From NCBI RefSeq assembly GCF_000026945.1, contig NC_012860.1, forward strand, positions 3,150,062-3,214,061: a stretch of DNA of 64,000 bases, given 5' to 3'. Positions 30,666 to 41,221 of the stretch are shown here, one piece after another (the first letter of the stretch is position 1; every line of letters starts with the position of its first letter). The notes below the pieces were generated by a model. It was not told the origin of the DNA and did not search any database. It worked only from the letters and a program-made list of their open reading frames with translations. Made by a program: the position numbers and the translations under genes. The DNA is from Candida dubliniensis CD36. Taxonomy: Eukaryota; Ascomycota; Pichiomycetes; Serinales; Debaryomycetaceae.

Positions 30666-32894
30666 TTAGTGGAAAATCTTTTTCAAGAACCTTCTAAATG
30701 AACCTTTCTTCTTTTCTTCAGTCTTTCCCTTTGATGTGGTCTTTTTGACCGTGTTTGGTTCGGTTTTCTTTGCGGTTGGGTTTGTCTCTTTAGTCGGTGA
30801 TTCCACTTTCAGAGATTTCAATTCATCCTCAGGAACATCAACTTTTTCAACAGTGATTGGTCCATCAACACCAGCAGCAAGCTTGGCTTCTCTTGTCAAT
30901 CTTTCCTTTTCTGATTCTGTTGGTTGGATTTCTTCAAGGGTTACCCCAGCACCTTCACGAGCCTCGACAGCAGCAGTAATATCCTTTTCGCTACCTTCAG
31001 CTGCAATGATGATTTCTTCCTCTTTGGTGTGAACATTTCCAGATTCTTTGATGACAGGTGATGCGTCAACTTCCTTGGCTTCAGAATCAGCTACTGCATT
31101 TGGATCTAAAGTCTTTGGGTGCTCCTCAACCTCAGTAGCATTAATTGGTTCATCAGCAAAATCATTAACGACTACCGGTGCTGGTGTTGCCAAAACAGGT
31201 TCGGTTTCAGTTTCTTGGACTGGAATTGCGGCAGCAGTTTGATCAACAGTTGGTTCGGTTTTGTTTCCTGGAACTGCAGACTCTGGTTCCTTGTTGTCAG
31301 CAACTGTCGGGTCAAGAGACGTTTCTGCACCAGTACTAACTATGTTATTGGCATCAGTGTTGGGAGTCGACTTTGGCTCTACAACAGCTGTTTCTGCAAA
31401 ACCAGCAGCTGGCTTAGGGGCTTCAAGATCTGAATCGAGTTTTGATTCTTTGATAACTGGCTCTGTGATAGATTCTTTTGGTTTTTCGATTGACAGAGTT
31501 TGTGGTTCGTAGATAAGTGGTGTGGCAACATCGTTACTAGTAATATGCCCTCCGTTGGTGGTAGATCCCAATGTGTCTGGATGGTCAGCCAATGCAGTGG
31601 TGGCAGTGGCAGCAGCAGCAGCAGTGGCACCACCAGCAGCTAACCCAGCAACGGTATTCTTTGAATGACTCTCTTGAGTGGTTGGTTCTGGAGTGGCTTC
31701 CTCAGTGTCAATGTCGCTAGTACTATTGGCTTCATCAGCAGTAGCTGCTGCTGCTTCAGCAGCTCTTTGTTTCTTTCTAGCTTTGTATTGTAATTTCTTA
31801 ACCTTTTTCTTTTGTTTCTTTCTTTCTTCTGGAGTTAAATCAGAGCCTTCAACTAAAACGCCAGTTGATGGAACAGCGATCAGCGATTGTGGTTCGGCAT
31901 TTGCGGTGCCTACTTCAGTAACGTCTTCATTCAAGACTTTGACGTCGGTATCCTCGACTTTCTCAAATGCAGACAAAGCTTCTTTCTCCTTTGGAATGAA
32001 GATACCTGGCTCTCCAGCAAGAGATTGATGGTGAGGCTCTTCTTTAGGCAAAACTGTGGTCTTCAAATTATCATTGTCAGAATTGGTTTGGTTTGCAGTT
32101 CCAACTTCAGTGACGTTTTCATTCAACGCCTTGGCGTCAGTATCCTCAACTTTCTCAAATGCAGACAAAGCTTCTTTTTCTTTTGGAATGAAGATACCTG
32201 GCTCTCCGGCAAGAGATTGGTGATGAGGTTCTTCTTTAGGCAAAACTGTGGTGTTCAAATTTTCTTGGTTGTCAGAACCTTTTTGAACTGCTACTGGGGT
32301 TACAGGTAAGCCAGATTCGGGAATTAAGGATCCTGGAACAGCAATCAACTCCTTCAAATGGTCTTTGGTGATAATGTTATTTTCAATACCACTTTCGTCT
32401 CTGGTGATGTTTTCTTCAGGGTTAATTCTCCATTCACCGTCAACAACATATTTATAAATAACATCTTCAGCTTTAGGTGGTAATGGGACTTGTAATGAAA
32501 AGGAGCCATCTGTCTGCTTAAGAAGTGGTAAAGACTTGGCCCAATTGTCGAAAGAACCAGTGACAATTACGTCTTCAGCACCCTTTGGCCTAAACAAAAA
32601 AGAATCTGTTAGTATCGAAAGATAAGAAGATTGTTTTGTTGTCAATGCTTTATTCTTCTGTGCTTGACTAAGATTGCTATTGTATATAGAATGACTCGAA
32701 ATACGGTTCCTACTGGTGCACACTGACTAGACAGTCACTGGCTGTATATTTGCAGTACTAGCTCAAGTGTTCTGGGGTATTCCCATTATTTTACCATTTG
32801 AAACAAGCATTTGTTAACGGCTTCAAGCAGACAAAAAAAACCTAGCAAGTTGATTACTCGATACATACCATTTAAATGTATAATGAAGTGACAT
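30666..32894 (-). CDS. Mdg1/Crp1-like protein with glycogen-binding (AMPK1-CBM) domain; one intron
   Basis: Coding parts are 32869-32894 and 30666-32589, joined by a 279-bp intron, giving 649 residues. The joined start reads MSLHYTFKW then PKGAEDVIVTGSFDNW, the AMPK1-CBM start seen in yeast Mdg1 and Crp1. The CBM-like domain covers about residues 1-90. The rest is a long disordered Glu/Pro/Ala/Thr-rich region with a 64-residue tandem duplication and a Lys-rich C-terminus (GSFRRFLKKIFH) that could associate with membrane. Mdg1 relates to pheromone-pathway Gbeta signalling and Crp1 binds cruciform DNA; the role here is not known. Without splicing the frame has no ATG upstream of the CBM other than in intron sequence. 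Confidence 0.9.
31900..32256. repeat. Tandem 192-bp-period duplication inside the Mdg1-like gene
   Basis: Two near-identical copies, about 31900-32064 and 32092-32256, offset by 192 bp (64 codons). The encoded unit starts TTVLPKEEPHHQSLAGEP and ends near VTEVGTAN. High nucleotide identity between copies suggests a recent duplication or ongoing gene conversion, and copy number could vary between strains. Confidence 0.95.
32590..32868 (-). other. Spliceosomal intron of the Mdg1/Crp1-like gene
   Basis: On the minus strand the donor is GTATGT (32868-32863), the branch site is a perfect TACTAAC (32614-32608), and the acceptor is TTTAG ending at 32590, 17 nt after the branch site. The intron splits codon 9 after its second base (TG|G). 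All three signals match the budding-yeast consensus, and splicing restores a conserved N-terminus. It is the only convincing intron in the window. Confidence 0.95.
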
Positions 32895-33680
32895 GGTTCC
32901 AACAAAACTAATATCAAACGTTTCAAACTAACTATTGTCAAGACAATTACGATTGAATATGTATTGAAAATGAATATGTTAAAAAAAAAAAAGAGAAGGA
33001 AAAGTTTTCAAGGGAAAAAAAAAAAAAAAAATAAATAAAATAGAAAAAGTGGGACTCGAAGAATGTCAGGGAAATAAAAAAAATAAACAAAAAAAAAACC
33101 GGGCAAACATTAAACCCACCACTTCCAATCGTCAAAAGAAAAAAAAAAAAAAATCTCAACCGCAACGGTGAAACCTTAAGCCAGCAAATATAATCTGGAG
33201 AATTTTAGTGAACCCAATTGACACAACTAGTGTAGAATCAATACTACTTACTGAAATACAAGAAACTGGGCTATCTGGCAAAACACATTCGTCATCTTCA
33301 TGTTGGGTAAAACAATTTAGAATTTGTAAATGGATGATGATAGGTATTTGTGTAATAATTGGATTTGCACGTACTGTATGTAGCACGATGGTTTTGTGTG
33401 CGAAACAGAAACCATTACGGTCATAGTTGTAGCTACTTCTGCCAACGCCAAGTTTTCTATAGACTGTTTTAACAGAGTCCAGTAAAGTTTATCTTTGCCA
33501 TACCGATTGAGAGCCAGGGAGAGCTAGATTATGTAGACTAGCAATCAGATGAAGATGACCTTGCCAATTTGGGTCAAAAGTTGCTATTTCTGGTAAACCA
33601 GCTCATGCGCAATTTCATAAAATTTTCCTACACATTGCGGCTATCATGATACAAACTAACTTTTATTGAACAGTACAAAC
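32895..33680. other. Intergenic, Mdg1-like promoter and NCR1 3' flank
   Basis: 786 bp with several long A-runs (32979-32990, 33016-33031, 33138-33152). Chance frames here are Phe-rich or lack family features. No RNA gene is seen. Confidence 0.6.
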
Positions 33681-36600
33681 TTAAAAGCTTAACAACACTG
33701 GCAACAAGACAAATGCGTGGACAAAACTAATCACAACCAAAGAGAGCCACATCCTGAAATAATAAACTTCAAAGATCTGAGATCTTGTAAAGGCTAAAAC
33801 TGAAATACCGATCAATTTTGTTAATGTGACCCCACTTATCAACGAGCCTCCAACACTGCACAATGCGTTATGTGCTTTAGTGTTTCTGAATTCCGCATTC
33901 AAGCTGGTTATTGATGTTCTGCGAGCATTCTCAGGCTCAGCGTTCACAAGGTTATTGTACAATTCCTGTTCAGCAGGATTGTCAAACATCTTGACTTTGG
34001 GCACGCAATAGGCTCTGGTCAAGTGTATAGTAAACTCAACGGCAAATCCAACACATATAACCAAATTGACCAAAGTGACTGCGTTTAGGGATATGGACCA
34101 TAATGCCAACACTCCACCGATGTTAATCATGATTGCTGTGATTGTCATTGTGAGAATGCTTGCGGCTCTAAACGAGTTCAACAAAAATATGCTTACTACA
34201 TATATGATAGTCATAGCTACTGCCAATAAAACCACTGTCAACAACACAATATTCTGGTATTGTGTGAAGAATATGAAAAATGGAGAGTAGGCAAAAATGT
34301 CGATTGAGGGAATCAACTTGGTAATTTCCTTCACAATATTCTCTCCACTTTTGTAGGCATTGATAAACTCTTGCTGACCCCTTAACGGAACAAAAGAAGT
34401 TCGGAAATAGCTCGAGTCGATTTTCCCACTTGTTCGGGATATAGCCTGTCCATGTGCAGCTTTTCCACCCAATGGACACGGGTCGGATGGCTCTTGTATC
34501 CAGTCATTAAAATAAAACATAAAATCTTCTTTAGGAAAAGCTTTCATACTTGAGTCATAAGGAGGATCGTGATTTAAATAGCATGATTGGCATTGACGCT
34601 GAGGGGCAGTGGGCGAGCAAAAATCTGGTGTTTTTTCAAAAATGGTACTCTTCCTAAATCGACAACATTGATCCAAATCTGGGTTCAACCAACTGAAGAA
34701 ATCATCCAACCAGTTGGATGCAGGTTCAGAAAGCATTGATATGCGTGAACGTTTTACCTCTTGCTCCAAAATGTTGGCCAAAGAAAATTCATCACAAGCA
34801 GAAAACTTGCCACAGATTTTCTGTTGATTCAGTCTTTCGGTATAATCCAAGTCCTTAACAACAAAGAAAACTGGAGGACCAACGTTCAAGAATTCATATA
34901 CTGAATTGAAATAATCGACCAAGTATGATGTGGAGGGTATGGCAATTCTTTGGTCTAATCCGAGTTGAATTTTGGGAAACAAACTGAGGGAAATCCCGAC
35001 CCATAACACAAATAAAGCCACTACCTTACCCTTTGTGCTTTTCTTTAACAAAAATGGGGCATAATGGTCACCTATCCAGTGAGAAAAATTGTATTCAAGA
35101 TGCACTGGTTCGTGGGTATCATCACCGTTTATTTGAATTGGAGGGATTGTAATCCAAGGAACACAATCAACTCTGTTATCTTCTAATCGACGCTGATCTA
35201 ATGCTAATAACCCGATAAAACATGTCATCTGTAGTAAGAAGTTGATTAAAACCGCACCAGCACCGTAGTATGCAAAATTTTTTACTGCCGGCATACCCAC
35301 GGTAGTGGCCAACAAAAACATGCATACCTGCAAAACAGCACTTATAAAACACGAAGGTCCGATATTTTTCAAAGCGTGAGAGATCCGTGCCTCCAAAGCC
35401 AAGTCAGGGTTCCCCTCACTTATTACGTGTAACTCATGAACAATTAAGAATATATTATCGATACCTATTGCCAACACCAAAAAAGGGATCACCTCAGCAA
35501 TGATGAGCGTAGATCTTAATCCGATAAATGAAAAAAATCCCACAGATGCTGTTACCGATAGCAATATTATAATTATACTTGAAAGCCCCAATGTAAATCT
35601 TGTCTTCACTAATGAGTAAAAATGTGCAGTTGGCAATTTACCCCCAAGTGCCAAAGAAGCGTATATAAACATTACCAAGTATGATATGGCGATAGTTTTT
35701 ATGTCTGTGTTTGAAGATTGATTAAGTTCTTCCTTAAGGGAGATCTCGGTGCTGTAAGCTATATTCAAATTTGGGTGCTCGGCTTGTAAATCAGCTGCCC
35801 ATTTTTGGAACAGATGCTCATACGAGATTGTTTTTGCAGTATAGTTTCCATTCTGGGTGTCACTGTTTACCAATACCGTTACTGTAAATGCCCTGGCCTT
35901 GGAAACATCGTTATTATCAAACAAAATATTTGGTTTCAACGGTTGTTGAAACGTGGGCAAACAGTTTACTGGAGAGTCAACGCAACTCTGCAATTTTGAC
36001 TTCCAGTTACTCTCTGTCAATCCAGAAATATCACCTTGGAAATACTGCGTAAATGATTGTAAGGCACAAGTCTCGTCTAATGGTTTAAAACAGATATCGG
36101 ATAAACGCACATTTTCATCCAACTTGTCCAATTGTGACTCTTTGTCAAACCACCACTTGACAACTTCCCAGTTCAAAACAGGCCCACCATCTTTTGCACT
36201 TATAATCACTTGTTCAATTCTAAACCATTCGCCGAAATTAGATTCAAAAAACTGTTGGTTTTTGTAAGATGGGTCACTAGGACTAACCCAAAGCTTGACA
36301 GGGTCGGTTTCAAGTTGCAACTTGAAAAGTCCCAAGGAGAGCAAAACGACAATTGTTAAACTAGTTCCAATTGAGATCCCGGGGAATTTAGAACAAAAGT
36401 ACCCAATATTGGCAAACAAGTCTTGAATTTTCAGTCCCAATTCGCTCAGAAATTGTTTTGCCCGTTTTTTCCCAATGCCAGCATAGAATAATGGGTTTAT
36501 CATAGTGCTTTCGTCATCCTCGGAATCTTCCACAATTGATCGTCTCCGTTCTTTTTTCAATTTCGCCAAGTATACGTGATATCCTCCTAATAGTATTATC

Positions 36601-37403
36601 AAGCACGACCAAATAATTATGATACTAAATGAAAAACATGGCAAAACACCAACGGTACACTTTTTGGTTAAATCTTTAGCATGTGGCAATTGTGGGCATG
36701 ACTCCTCACAGTCAGTACATGCACATTTATATTCTTTGTCGTTGCAATCACGAAGTGGTTCATTTCGCAAAACAAGACCCGATTGGGGTTGTGGGAGTTT
36801 GTATTTAAAGTTGATTTGGTAAGGGGATCCACCCAACAATGGTTTTTCATCTCCCAAAAACTTTAAAAATTGCAGGTAATTCTTTGCTCCTCCACCAATC
36901 AAATCCATAGCATAACCGTTAGTTGCCAGGAACTTTACATTTTTGCACGAGTCAAAAAACTGTTTGGCCATTTCCGGTTCCACATATTGGTTTATCTCGG
37001 TGACTATTTCTTTGCCTGTGTCTCTGGCGGTTTCGGTTTTAACAATTTCAACAAATTGGGATTCATTGGGTGAGCAACTGAATTGGCAGAAGAAGTCATA
37101 AAAGTTCTTTCGGCACGCCGGGCATGATGAGATTAGAGGGTCGACTCTTTTTAAGTTCAGTTCCAAAATATCAATTTGTTCGGGAGAACAACAAACGTAG
37201 TCGAAATCTTCTCCACATATTGATTTTAATTTCTCTCGTGATTCCAGGCTTGCCTTTACGGCCGGGACAAACCCAGCACAAGGTAATGGTTTTCCAAACA
37301 CCGATTTTTTACCACAGTTTCCATAGGTGTTGCAATAGCCTGGCTTGTGTGATGCTAAAGCGATTGCAAGGTTGATTAATAGGAATAAGCTAATAACCCG
37401 CAT
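33681..37403 (-). CDS. NCR1: Niemann-Pick C1-related sterol transporter (Ncr1)
   Basis: 1240 residues, full length for the family. A signal peptide (1-17) precedes the Cys-rich NPC1 N-terminal domain (HKPGYCNTYGNCG at 19-31, then CSCSP-like cysteines), a first membrane segment near 260-280, a large luminal loop, the sterol-sensing domain near 570-740 (IPFLVLAIGIDNIF), a second Cys-rich luminal loop, and a final helical bundle, about 13 membrane segments in all. Ncr1 sits in the vacuolar membrane and moves sterol from the lumen with Npc2. No frameshift or missing segment is seen. Confidence 0.97.
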   Translation of the reverse strand: MRVISLFLLINLAIALASHKPGYCNTYGNCGKKSVFGKPLPCAGFVPAVKASLESREKLKSICGEDFDYVCCSPEQIDILELNLKRVDPLISSCPACRKNFYDFFCQFSCSPNESQFVEIVKTETARDTGKEIVTEINQYVEPEMAKQFFDSCKNVKFLATNGYAMDLIGGGAKNYLQFLKFLGDEKPLLGGSPYQINFKYKLPQPQSGLVLRNEPLRDCNDKEYKCACTDCEESCPQLPHAKDLTKKCTVGVLPCFSFSIIIIWSCLIILLGGYHVYLAKLKKERRRSIVEDSEDDESTMINPLFYAGIGKKRAKQFLSELGLKIQDLFANIGYFCSKFPGISIGTSLTIVVLLSLGLFKLQLETDPVKLWVSPSDPSYKNQQFFESNFGEWFRIEQVIISAKDGGPVLNWEVVKWWFDKESQLDKLDENVRLSDICFKPLDETCALQSFTQYFQGDISGLTESNWKSKLQSCVDSPVNCLPTFQQPLKPNILFDNNDVSKARAFTVTVLVNSDTQNGNYTAKTISYEHLFQKWAADLQAEHPNLNIAYSTEISLKEELNQSSNTDIKTIAISYLVMFIYASLALGGKLPTAHFYSLVKTRFTLGLSSIIIILLSVTASVGFFSFIGLRSTLIIAEVIPFLVLAIGIDNIFLIVHELHVISEGNPDLALEARISHALKNIGPSCFISAVLQVCMFLLATTVGMPAVKNFAYYGAGAVLINFLLQMTCFIGLLALDQRRLEDNRVDCVPWITIPPIQINGDDTHEPVHLEYNFSHWIGDHYAPFLLKKSTKGKVVALFVLWVGISLSLFPKIQLGLDQRIAIPSTSYLVDYFNSVYEFLNVGPPVFFVVKDLDYTERLNQQKICGKFSACDEFSLANILEQEVKRSRISMLSEPASNWLDDFFSWLNPDLDQCCRFRKSTIFEKTPDFCSPTAPQRQCQSCYLNHDPPYDSSMKAFPKEDFMFYFNDWIQEPSDPCPLGGKAAHGQAISRTSGKIDSSYFRTSFVPLRGQQEFINAYKSGENIVKEITKLIPSIDIFAYSPFFIFFTQYQNIVLLTVVLLAVAMTIIYVVSIFLLNSFRAASILTMTITAIMINIGGVLALWSISLNAVTLVNLVICVGFAVEFTIHLTRAYCVPKVKMFDNPAEQELYNNLVNAEPENARRTSITSLNAEFRNTKAHNALCSVGGSLISGVTLTKLIGISVLAFTRSQIFEVYYFRMWLSLVVISFVHAFVLLPVLLSF

Positions 37404-37792
37404 ACTTTCTAGTGGTAACCAAGAAGTAACAGCTAAAGGGTAAAAATCTCAATTGAGGAGAAAAAAAGGGGGAGGGGGGGGGGGAATGTGGTTTTTGGAT
37501 TGGAACATTTAACAAAGGTCGTGCGACAGTTTTGGTAACACACATGGTCAAAAATAGGGAGAGTATTTACTCACTCATTGGATGGTTAGTAAGGCATTAT
37601 GGAATGGTTATTCCAATGATTGAAGATTTCTGGATGTCCTCCAAAAGGTAGCATGATTGAGTATTTCCAGAATAGCTCGCATAACGTTATTTACTGATAC
37701 ATCACAGTTATTGGGTTACTAAATTCGAGAGATGAAAAAAAAAAAAAAAACACACACACATTTGAATACGCGTTTTCACTCCTAGCTCAACA
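37404..37792. promoter_or_regulatory. Divergent promoter of NCR1 and DCD1, with long G tract
   Basis: 389-bp spacer. At 37468-37484 there is a run of 5 G, one A, and 11 G, unlike anything else in this AT-rich window, about 65 bp upstream of the NCR1 start. A T/A-run at 37735-37750 precedes DCD1. The G tract could bind a G-rich factor or form a quadruplex. Confidence 0.6.
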
Positions 37793-38806
37793 ATGTTGAT
37801 TGGTATATCTGGTACATTAAGCTCAGGAAAGACTGAAGTTGCTAGATACTTGACCTTTCAAGGATTCAAGCTAATTTCTTTTAAACAAGAATACGATGAA
37901 TCAGATGCCACTACGCCAGAGGAAGATGAAGTATCTCGCGAGATGACAGATTTGACAATCGATGGGGATTATAAAATGGAGGTTTTCAAACATTTTGACG
38001 AGTTGAGTGCTTTGGATAACTATGTGACGGTTAATTGGAGAGACAATTTTGTGATATCCCATATACAAGATATGAACATGTTGAAAGCATTACAGAAGAG
38101 ACCATTTTTCCTTCATATTTCTATTGATGCCCCGGTGTATTTGAGGTATCAAAGATCAAAACTGAAAAATAGGTTTACGTTGGAACAGTTTGTTGATAAA
38201 AACGACCAATTGTTGTTTAATGTCACTAACCCGTTGATTGAAATTAACAATCAGGCACAGGTGAAGATTATCAATACGTCGACCTCAATTAAAGATTTGT
38301 TTATCAAATTGTCTGAACTAAACCTATTGAATAGTGCTCGATTGAGACCTACTTGGGATTCGTATTTTATGCGATTGGCTGATTTGGCAGCATTAAGATC
38401 AAACTGTATGAAGCGCAGGGTAGGATGTGTTATTGTCCGCGAGAACCGAGTGATTGCTACTGGCTACAATGGAACTCCTCGTCATCTAACCAATTGCAAT
38501 GAAGGAGGGTGTTCACGATGCAATAAGGGTCAAGGGAGCGGGGCATTGTTGGCCACGTGTCTTTGTTTGCATGCAGAAGAAAATGCTTTGCTCGAAGCTG
38601 GTAGAGATCGGATTCGAGGTGAGAGTGTATTGTATTGCAATACATGTCCGTGTTTGACATGTTCGATAAAAATAGTGCAAAGTGGGATTAAAGAAGTTGT
38701 TTATGCCCAGAGTTATTCGATGGATTTACAAAGTCATAAAGTGATGAGCGAAGCAAACATTATATTAAGACAATTCCAGCCTCCAAAGGATGGAATATTT
38801 ATATAG
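37793..38806 (+). CDS. DCD1: Deoxycytidylate (dCMP) deaminase
   Basis: 337 residues. The C-terminal half is a zinc deaminase: HAE at 260-262 (catalytic Glu262) and the PCLTC zinc ligands Cys287 and Cys290. The N-terminal half begins with a P-loop-like GTLSSGKT (7-14) and resembles a nucleotide kinase fold, as in yeast Dcd1. The enzyme converts dCMP to dUMP for dTMP synthesis and is allosterically tuned by dCTP/dTTP. The SRCNKGQGSG segment upstream of HAE carries a Cys-rich zinc site seen in eukaryotic dCMP deaminases. Its stop is 3 bp from that of the convergent FMP41 gene. Confidence 0.96.
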   Translation: MLIGISGTLSSGKTEVARYLTFQGFKLISFKQEYDESDATTPEEDEVSREMTDLTIDGDYKMEVFKHFDELSALDNYVTVNWRDNFVISHIQDMNMLKALQKRPFFLHISIDAPVYLRYQRSKLKNRFTLEQFVDKNDQLLFNVTNPLIEINNQAQVKIINTSTSIKDLFIKLSELNLLNSARLRPTWDSYFMRLADLAALRSNCMKRRVGCVIVRENRVIATGYNGTPRHLTNCNEGGCSRCNKGQGSGALLATCLCLHAEENALLEAGRDRIRGESVLYCNTCPCLTCSIKIVQSGIKEVVYAQSYSMDLQSHKVMSEANIILRQFQPPKDGIFI

Positions 38807-38809
38807 TGT

Positions 38810-39505
38810 CTATATTTGTTTATATTCGTAAGGACCTGGTTTTTCTTCAGCGCCAAATTTAATTTCTTCAATGACTTTGCCATCAACCAACAATTGAGCT
38901 TCGATTTTATCGCCCGGTTTAACTTGACCAACACCTTTTGGGGTTCCAGTTAAGATTAAGTCCCCCTTTTCCAATGTCATAATAGCTGACATGTGGCTTA
39001 AAATCTTGTGGATAGGGAATAACATCAAGTCGGTTTTGTCTTGTTGTTTGACCTCACCGTTAATTTTCAACACCAATTCAACATTATACGGGTCAGGGAT
39101 TTTGTCCTTGGCAATGAATTTGGACACGGGCAAGAATGTATCGAACCCTTTACCAATTGACCAAGGCAATCCTTTCTTTTTGGCCTCGTCCTGAACATTT
39201 CTTGCTGTCATGTCAATCGTCAAGGCATACCCTTCAATGCTGTCAATAGCTTCTTGGGGCGAAAAAGTGGATGGCAAATTCTTCAAGTCCTTGTTCAATG
39301 TGAAGGCCAATTCCACCTCATGATGGACAATAACCCCCTTGGGAACCAAAAATGGGCCAGCGTCGGGCTTTAAGACGGAGGAAGATGGTTTTAAAAAGAA
39401 AAACGGTTGCTGTGGTGTTGCATTGTTCAATTCCTTGATGTGAGCAGCGTAATTACGGCCAATACAAAGGATCTTTCTGGCGGTGTCTAAGTATTTCAAT
39501 GACAT
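38810..39505 (-). CDS. FMP41: Fumarylacetoacetate-hydrolase family protein (Fmp41)
   Basis: 231 residues. Family motifs: ILCIGRNYAAHIKELN (11-26), FFLKPSS (36-42), VHHEVELAFTLN (60-71, with the His-x-Glu-x-Glu metal ligands), and ILTGTPKGVGQVKPGD near the C-terminus. FAHD1-type enzymes act as acylpyruvate hydrolases or oxaloacetate decarboxylases in mitochondria; yeast Fmp41 is mitochondrial. No obvious targeting peptide precedes the fold beyond MSLKYLDTARK. Confidence 0.92.
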   Translation of the reverse strand: MSLKYLDTARKILCIGRNYAAHIKELNNATPQQPFFFLKPSSSVLKPDAGPFLVPKGVIVHHEVELAFTLNKDLKNLPSTFSPQEAIDSIEGYALTIDMTARNVQDEAKKKGLPWSIGKGFDTFLPVSKFIAKDKIPDPYNVELVLKINGEVKQQDKTDLMLFPIHKILSHMSAIMTLEKGDLILTGTPKGVGQVKPGDKIEAQLLVDGKVIEEIKFGAEEKPGPYEYKQI

Positions 39506-39816
39506 TTCAATGTTGGTGTGAAAAAGAATTAAATTGTGGAGATCTAATTGGATACAAAAAATTAGTCAACGAGAAAAGATTTCCCTAGAAGATTTTCGGA
39601 GCCGAAGTATAACCAGATACAGACCAATAAATCTGTACTTGACATTTGGCCAATTTTGGTCTAAAATCTTTCAGATCAAGATGTTACGAGGATAGTGTTT
39701 ACAATGTAGAATATTTATGAAACGGTCCGAACAGTATGGTACTATACCACTGCCATTTAAATCTGTGAGATGAAAAAAAAAAAATTTAATCAGACCATCT
39801 CTCACACGTACCCATT
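39506..39816. promoter_or_regulatory. Divergent promoter of FMP41 and SLM3
   Basis: 311-bp spacer with an A-run at about 39775-39785 ahead of SLM3. No other element is supported. Confidence 0.45.
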
Positions 39817-41091
39817 ATGTCTTATACCCTATTACCATCCAGGCATAGTCTACGAGCTTTATCAGGATTATGGCATCGATTTTATACCACAGCACCTAGT
39901 CCATACTATCCTGTGCATAAACCGTACACCCCGCCCACCTCAGAACCAGTGAATACACTATCAGACAATAAATACACCCAACCGACTCCGAAACCTGATG
40001 ACCATATAATTGTGGCCATGTCGTCTGGTGTTGATTCCTCGGTATGTGCAGCATTATTCAAAGATTATCCTAACGTCCATGGGTTGTACATGGCCAACTG
40101 GTCACAACTGGCAACATGTACAGAACGCGATTGGAAGGATGTGCAACGAGTGTGTCGAGATTTAGGCATTTCCAGTTGTGAGCGAGTTAATTTTGAACAT
40201 GAGTATTGGCATGATGTGTTTGTGCCAATGATTGAGAAATACGAAAAGGGGTTAACTCCCAATCCTGATATTGGGTGCAATAAATTCGTTAAATTTGGGA
40301 AATTAATTGATTATTTGCATGAGAAATATGATGGTAAGGATTGGTGGTTGGTCACTGGTCATTATGCTCGGATTATGAAACACAATGAAACCGGAGAGTA
40401 TCATTTATTGCGAGGCTTGAGTCAGCGGAAAGACCAAAGTTACTATCTTTCGTCGATCCCACCACGATCATTATCGAAAATCTTATTGCCTATTGGCCAT
40501 TATATCAAACCACAAATTCGAAAATTGGCACATGATCGGTTTCAGCTACACACAGCAACAAAGCCTGACTCCCAGGGGTTATGCTTTGTTAACCCGCAAC
40601 AATCGAATTTCCGAGAGTTTTTAAATGATTACATCCCGGAAAACCCAGGTGACATAGTTACTGAAGACGGTAAGGTTTGGGGTCGACACAAAGGGTTATG
40701 GCACGCTACTATCGGACAGAAATCGTCGGTGTGCATGCCGCAAGCAGATCCAAAATATCAAGGAATATGGTTTGTTAGTGATAAGAACTATGAGAAAAAT
40801 CAAATCATAATAGTCAAGGGCCATGACAACCCAAGATTGTTTAAACAAACTGTGGAGTTGACACAATTGGAATGGCTATGTCCTAAAGAAGAGGTGATAC
40901 ATTTACGGGGGTTACAATTTCAGTATCATTCGTTACTGAAATCGATTCCTGTCAAGAGAGTAATTGATTCGGGAGACAAGTTGGTGGTTGAGTTGGAAAC
41001 TCCGGTTCGTGCCTTGGCACCAGGCCAAGCTGGCGTGTTGTATAATGGCAATCGAGTGTTGGGCGGTGGAATGATTAGTAGAACCATGTAG
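39817..41091 (+). CDS. SLM3: Mitochondrial tRNA 2-thiouridylase (Mtu1/Slm3)
   Basis: 424 residues. An Arg/Ser-rich N-terminus (RHSLRALSGLWHRFY) fits a mitochondrial presequence. The PP-loop SGVDSS lies at 70-75; the catalytic cysteines of the MnmA family are Cys154 (DIGCNKFVKF) and Cys256 (SQGLCF). The C-terminal part holds the central and beta-barrel domains (GRHKGLWHATIGQ). The enzyme adds sulphur at position 2 of wobble U34 in mitochondrial tRNAs for Lys, Glu and Gln. The start chosen is the first ATG of the frame. Confidence 0.96.
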   Translation: MSYTLLPSRHSLRALSGLWHRFYTTAPSPYYPVHKPYTPPTSEPVNTLSDNKYTQPTPKPDDHIIVAMSSGVDSSVCAALFKDYPNVHGLYMANWSQLATCTERDWKDVQRVCRDLGISSCERVNFEHEYWHDVFVPMIEKYEKGLTPNPDIGCNKFVKFGKLIDYLHEKYDGKDWWLVTGHYARIMKHNETGEYHLLRGLSQRKDQSYYLSSIPPRSLSKILLPIGHYIKPQIRKLAHDRFQLHTATKPDSQGLCFVNPQQSNFREFLNDYIPENPGDIVTEDGKVWGRHKGLWHATIGQKSSVCMPQADPKYQGIWFVSDKNYEKNQIIIVKGHDNPRLFKQTVELTQLEWLCPKEEVIHLRGLQFQYHSLLKSIPVKRVIDSGDKLVVELETPVRALAPGQAGVLYNGNRVLGGGMISRTM

Positions 41092-41221
41092 AAAAAGTAA
41101 TTCCTATTATTAAAAACTTATACTTAATATACAATAACACACAAAAATCAAACATGAGAAATAAAAATTATAATCCACCTTAACAATACCACTAATAATA
41201 TATTTTTTTTCTATTTTTTTT

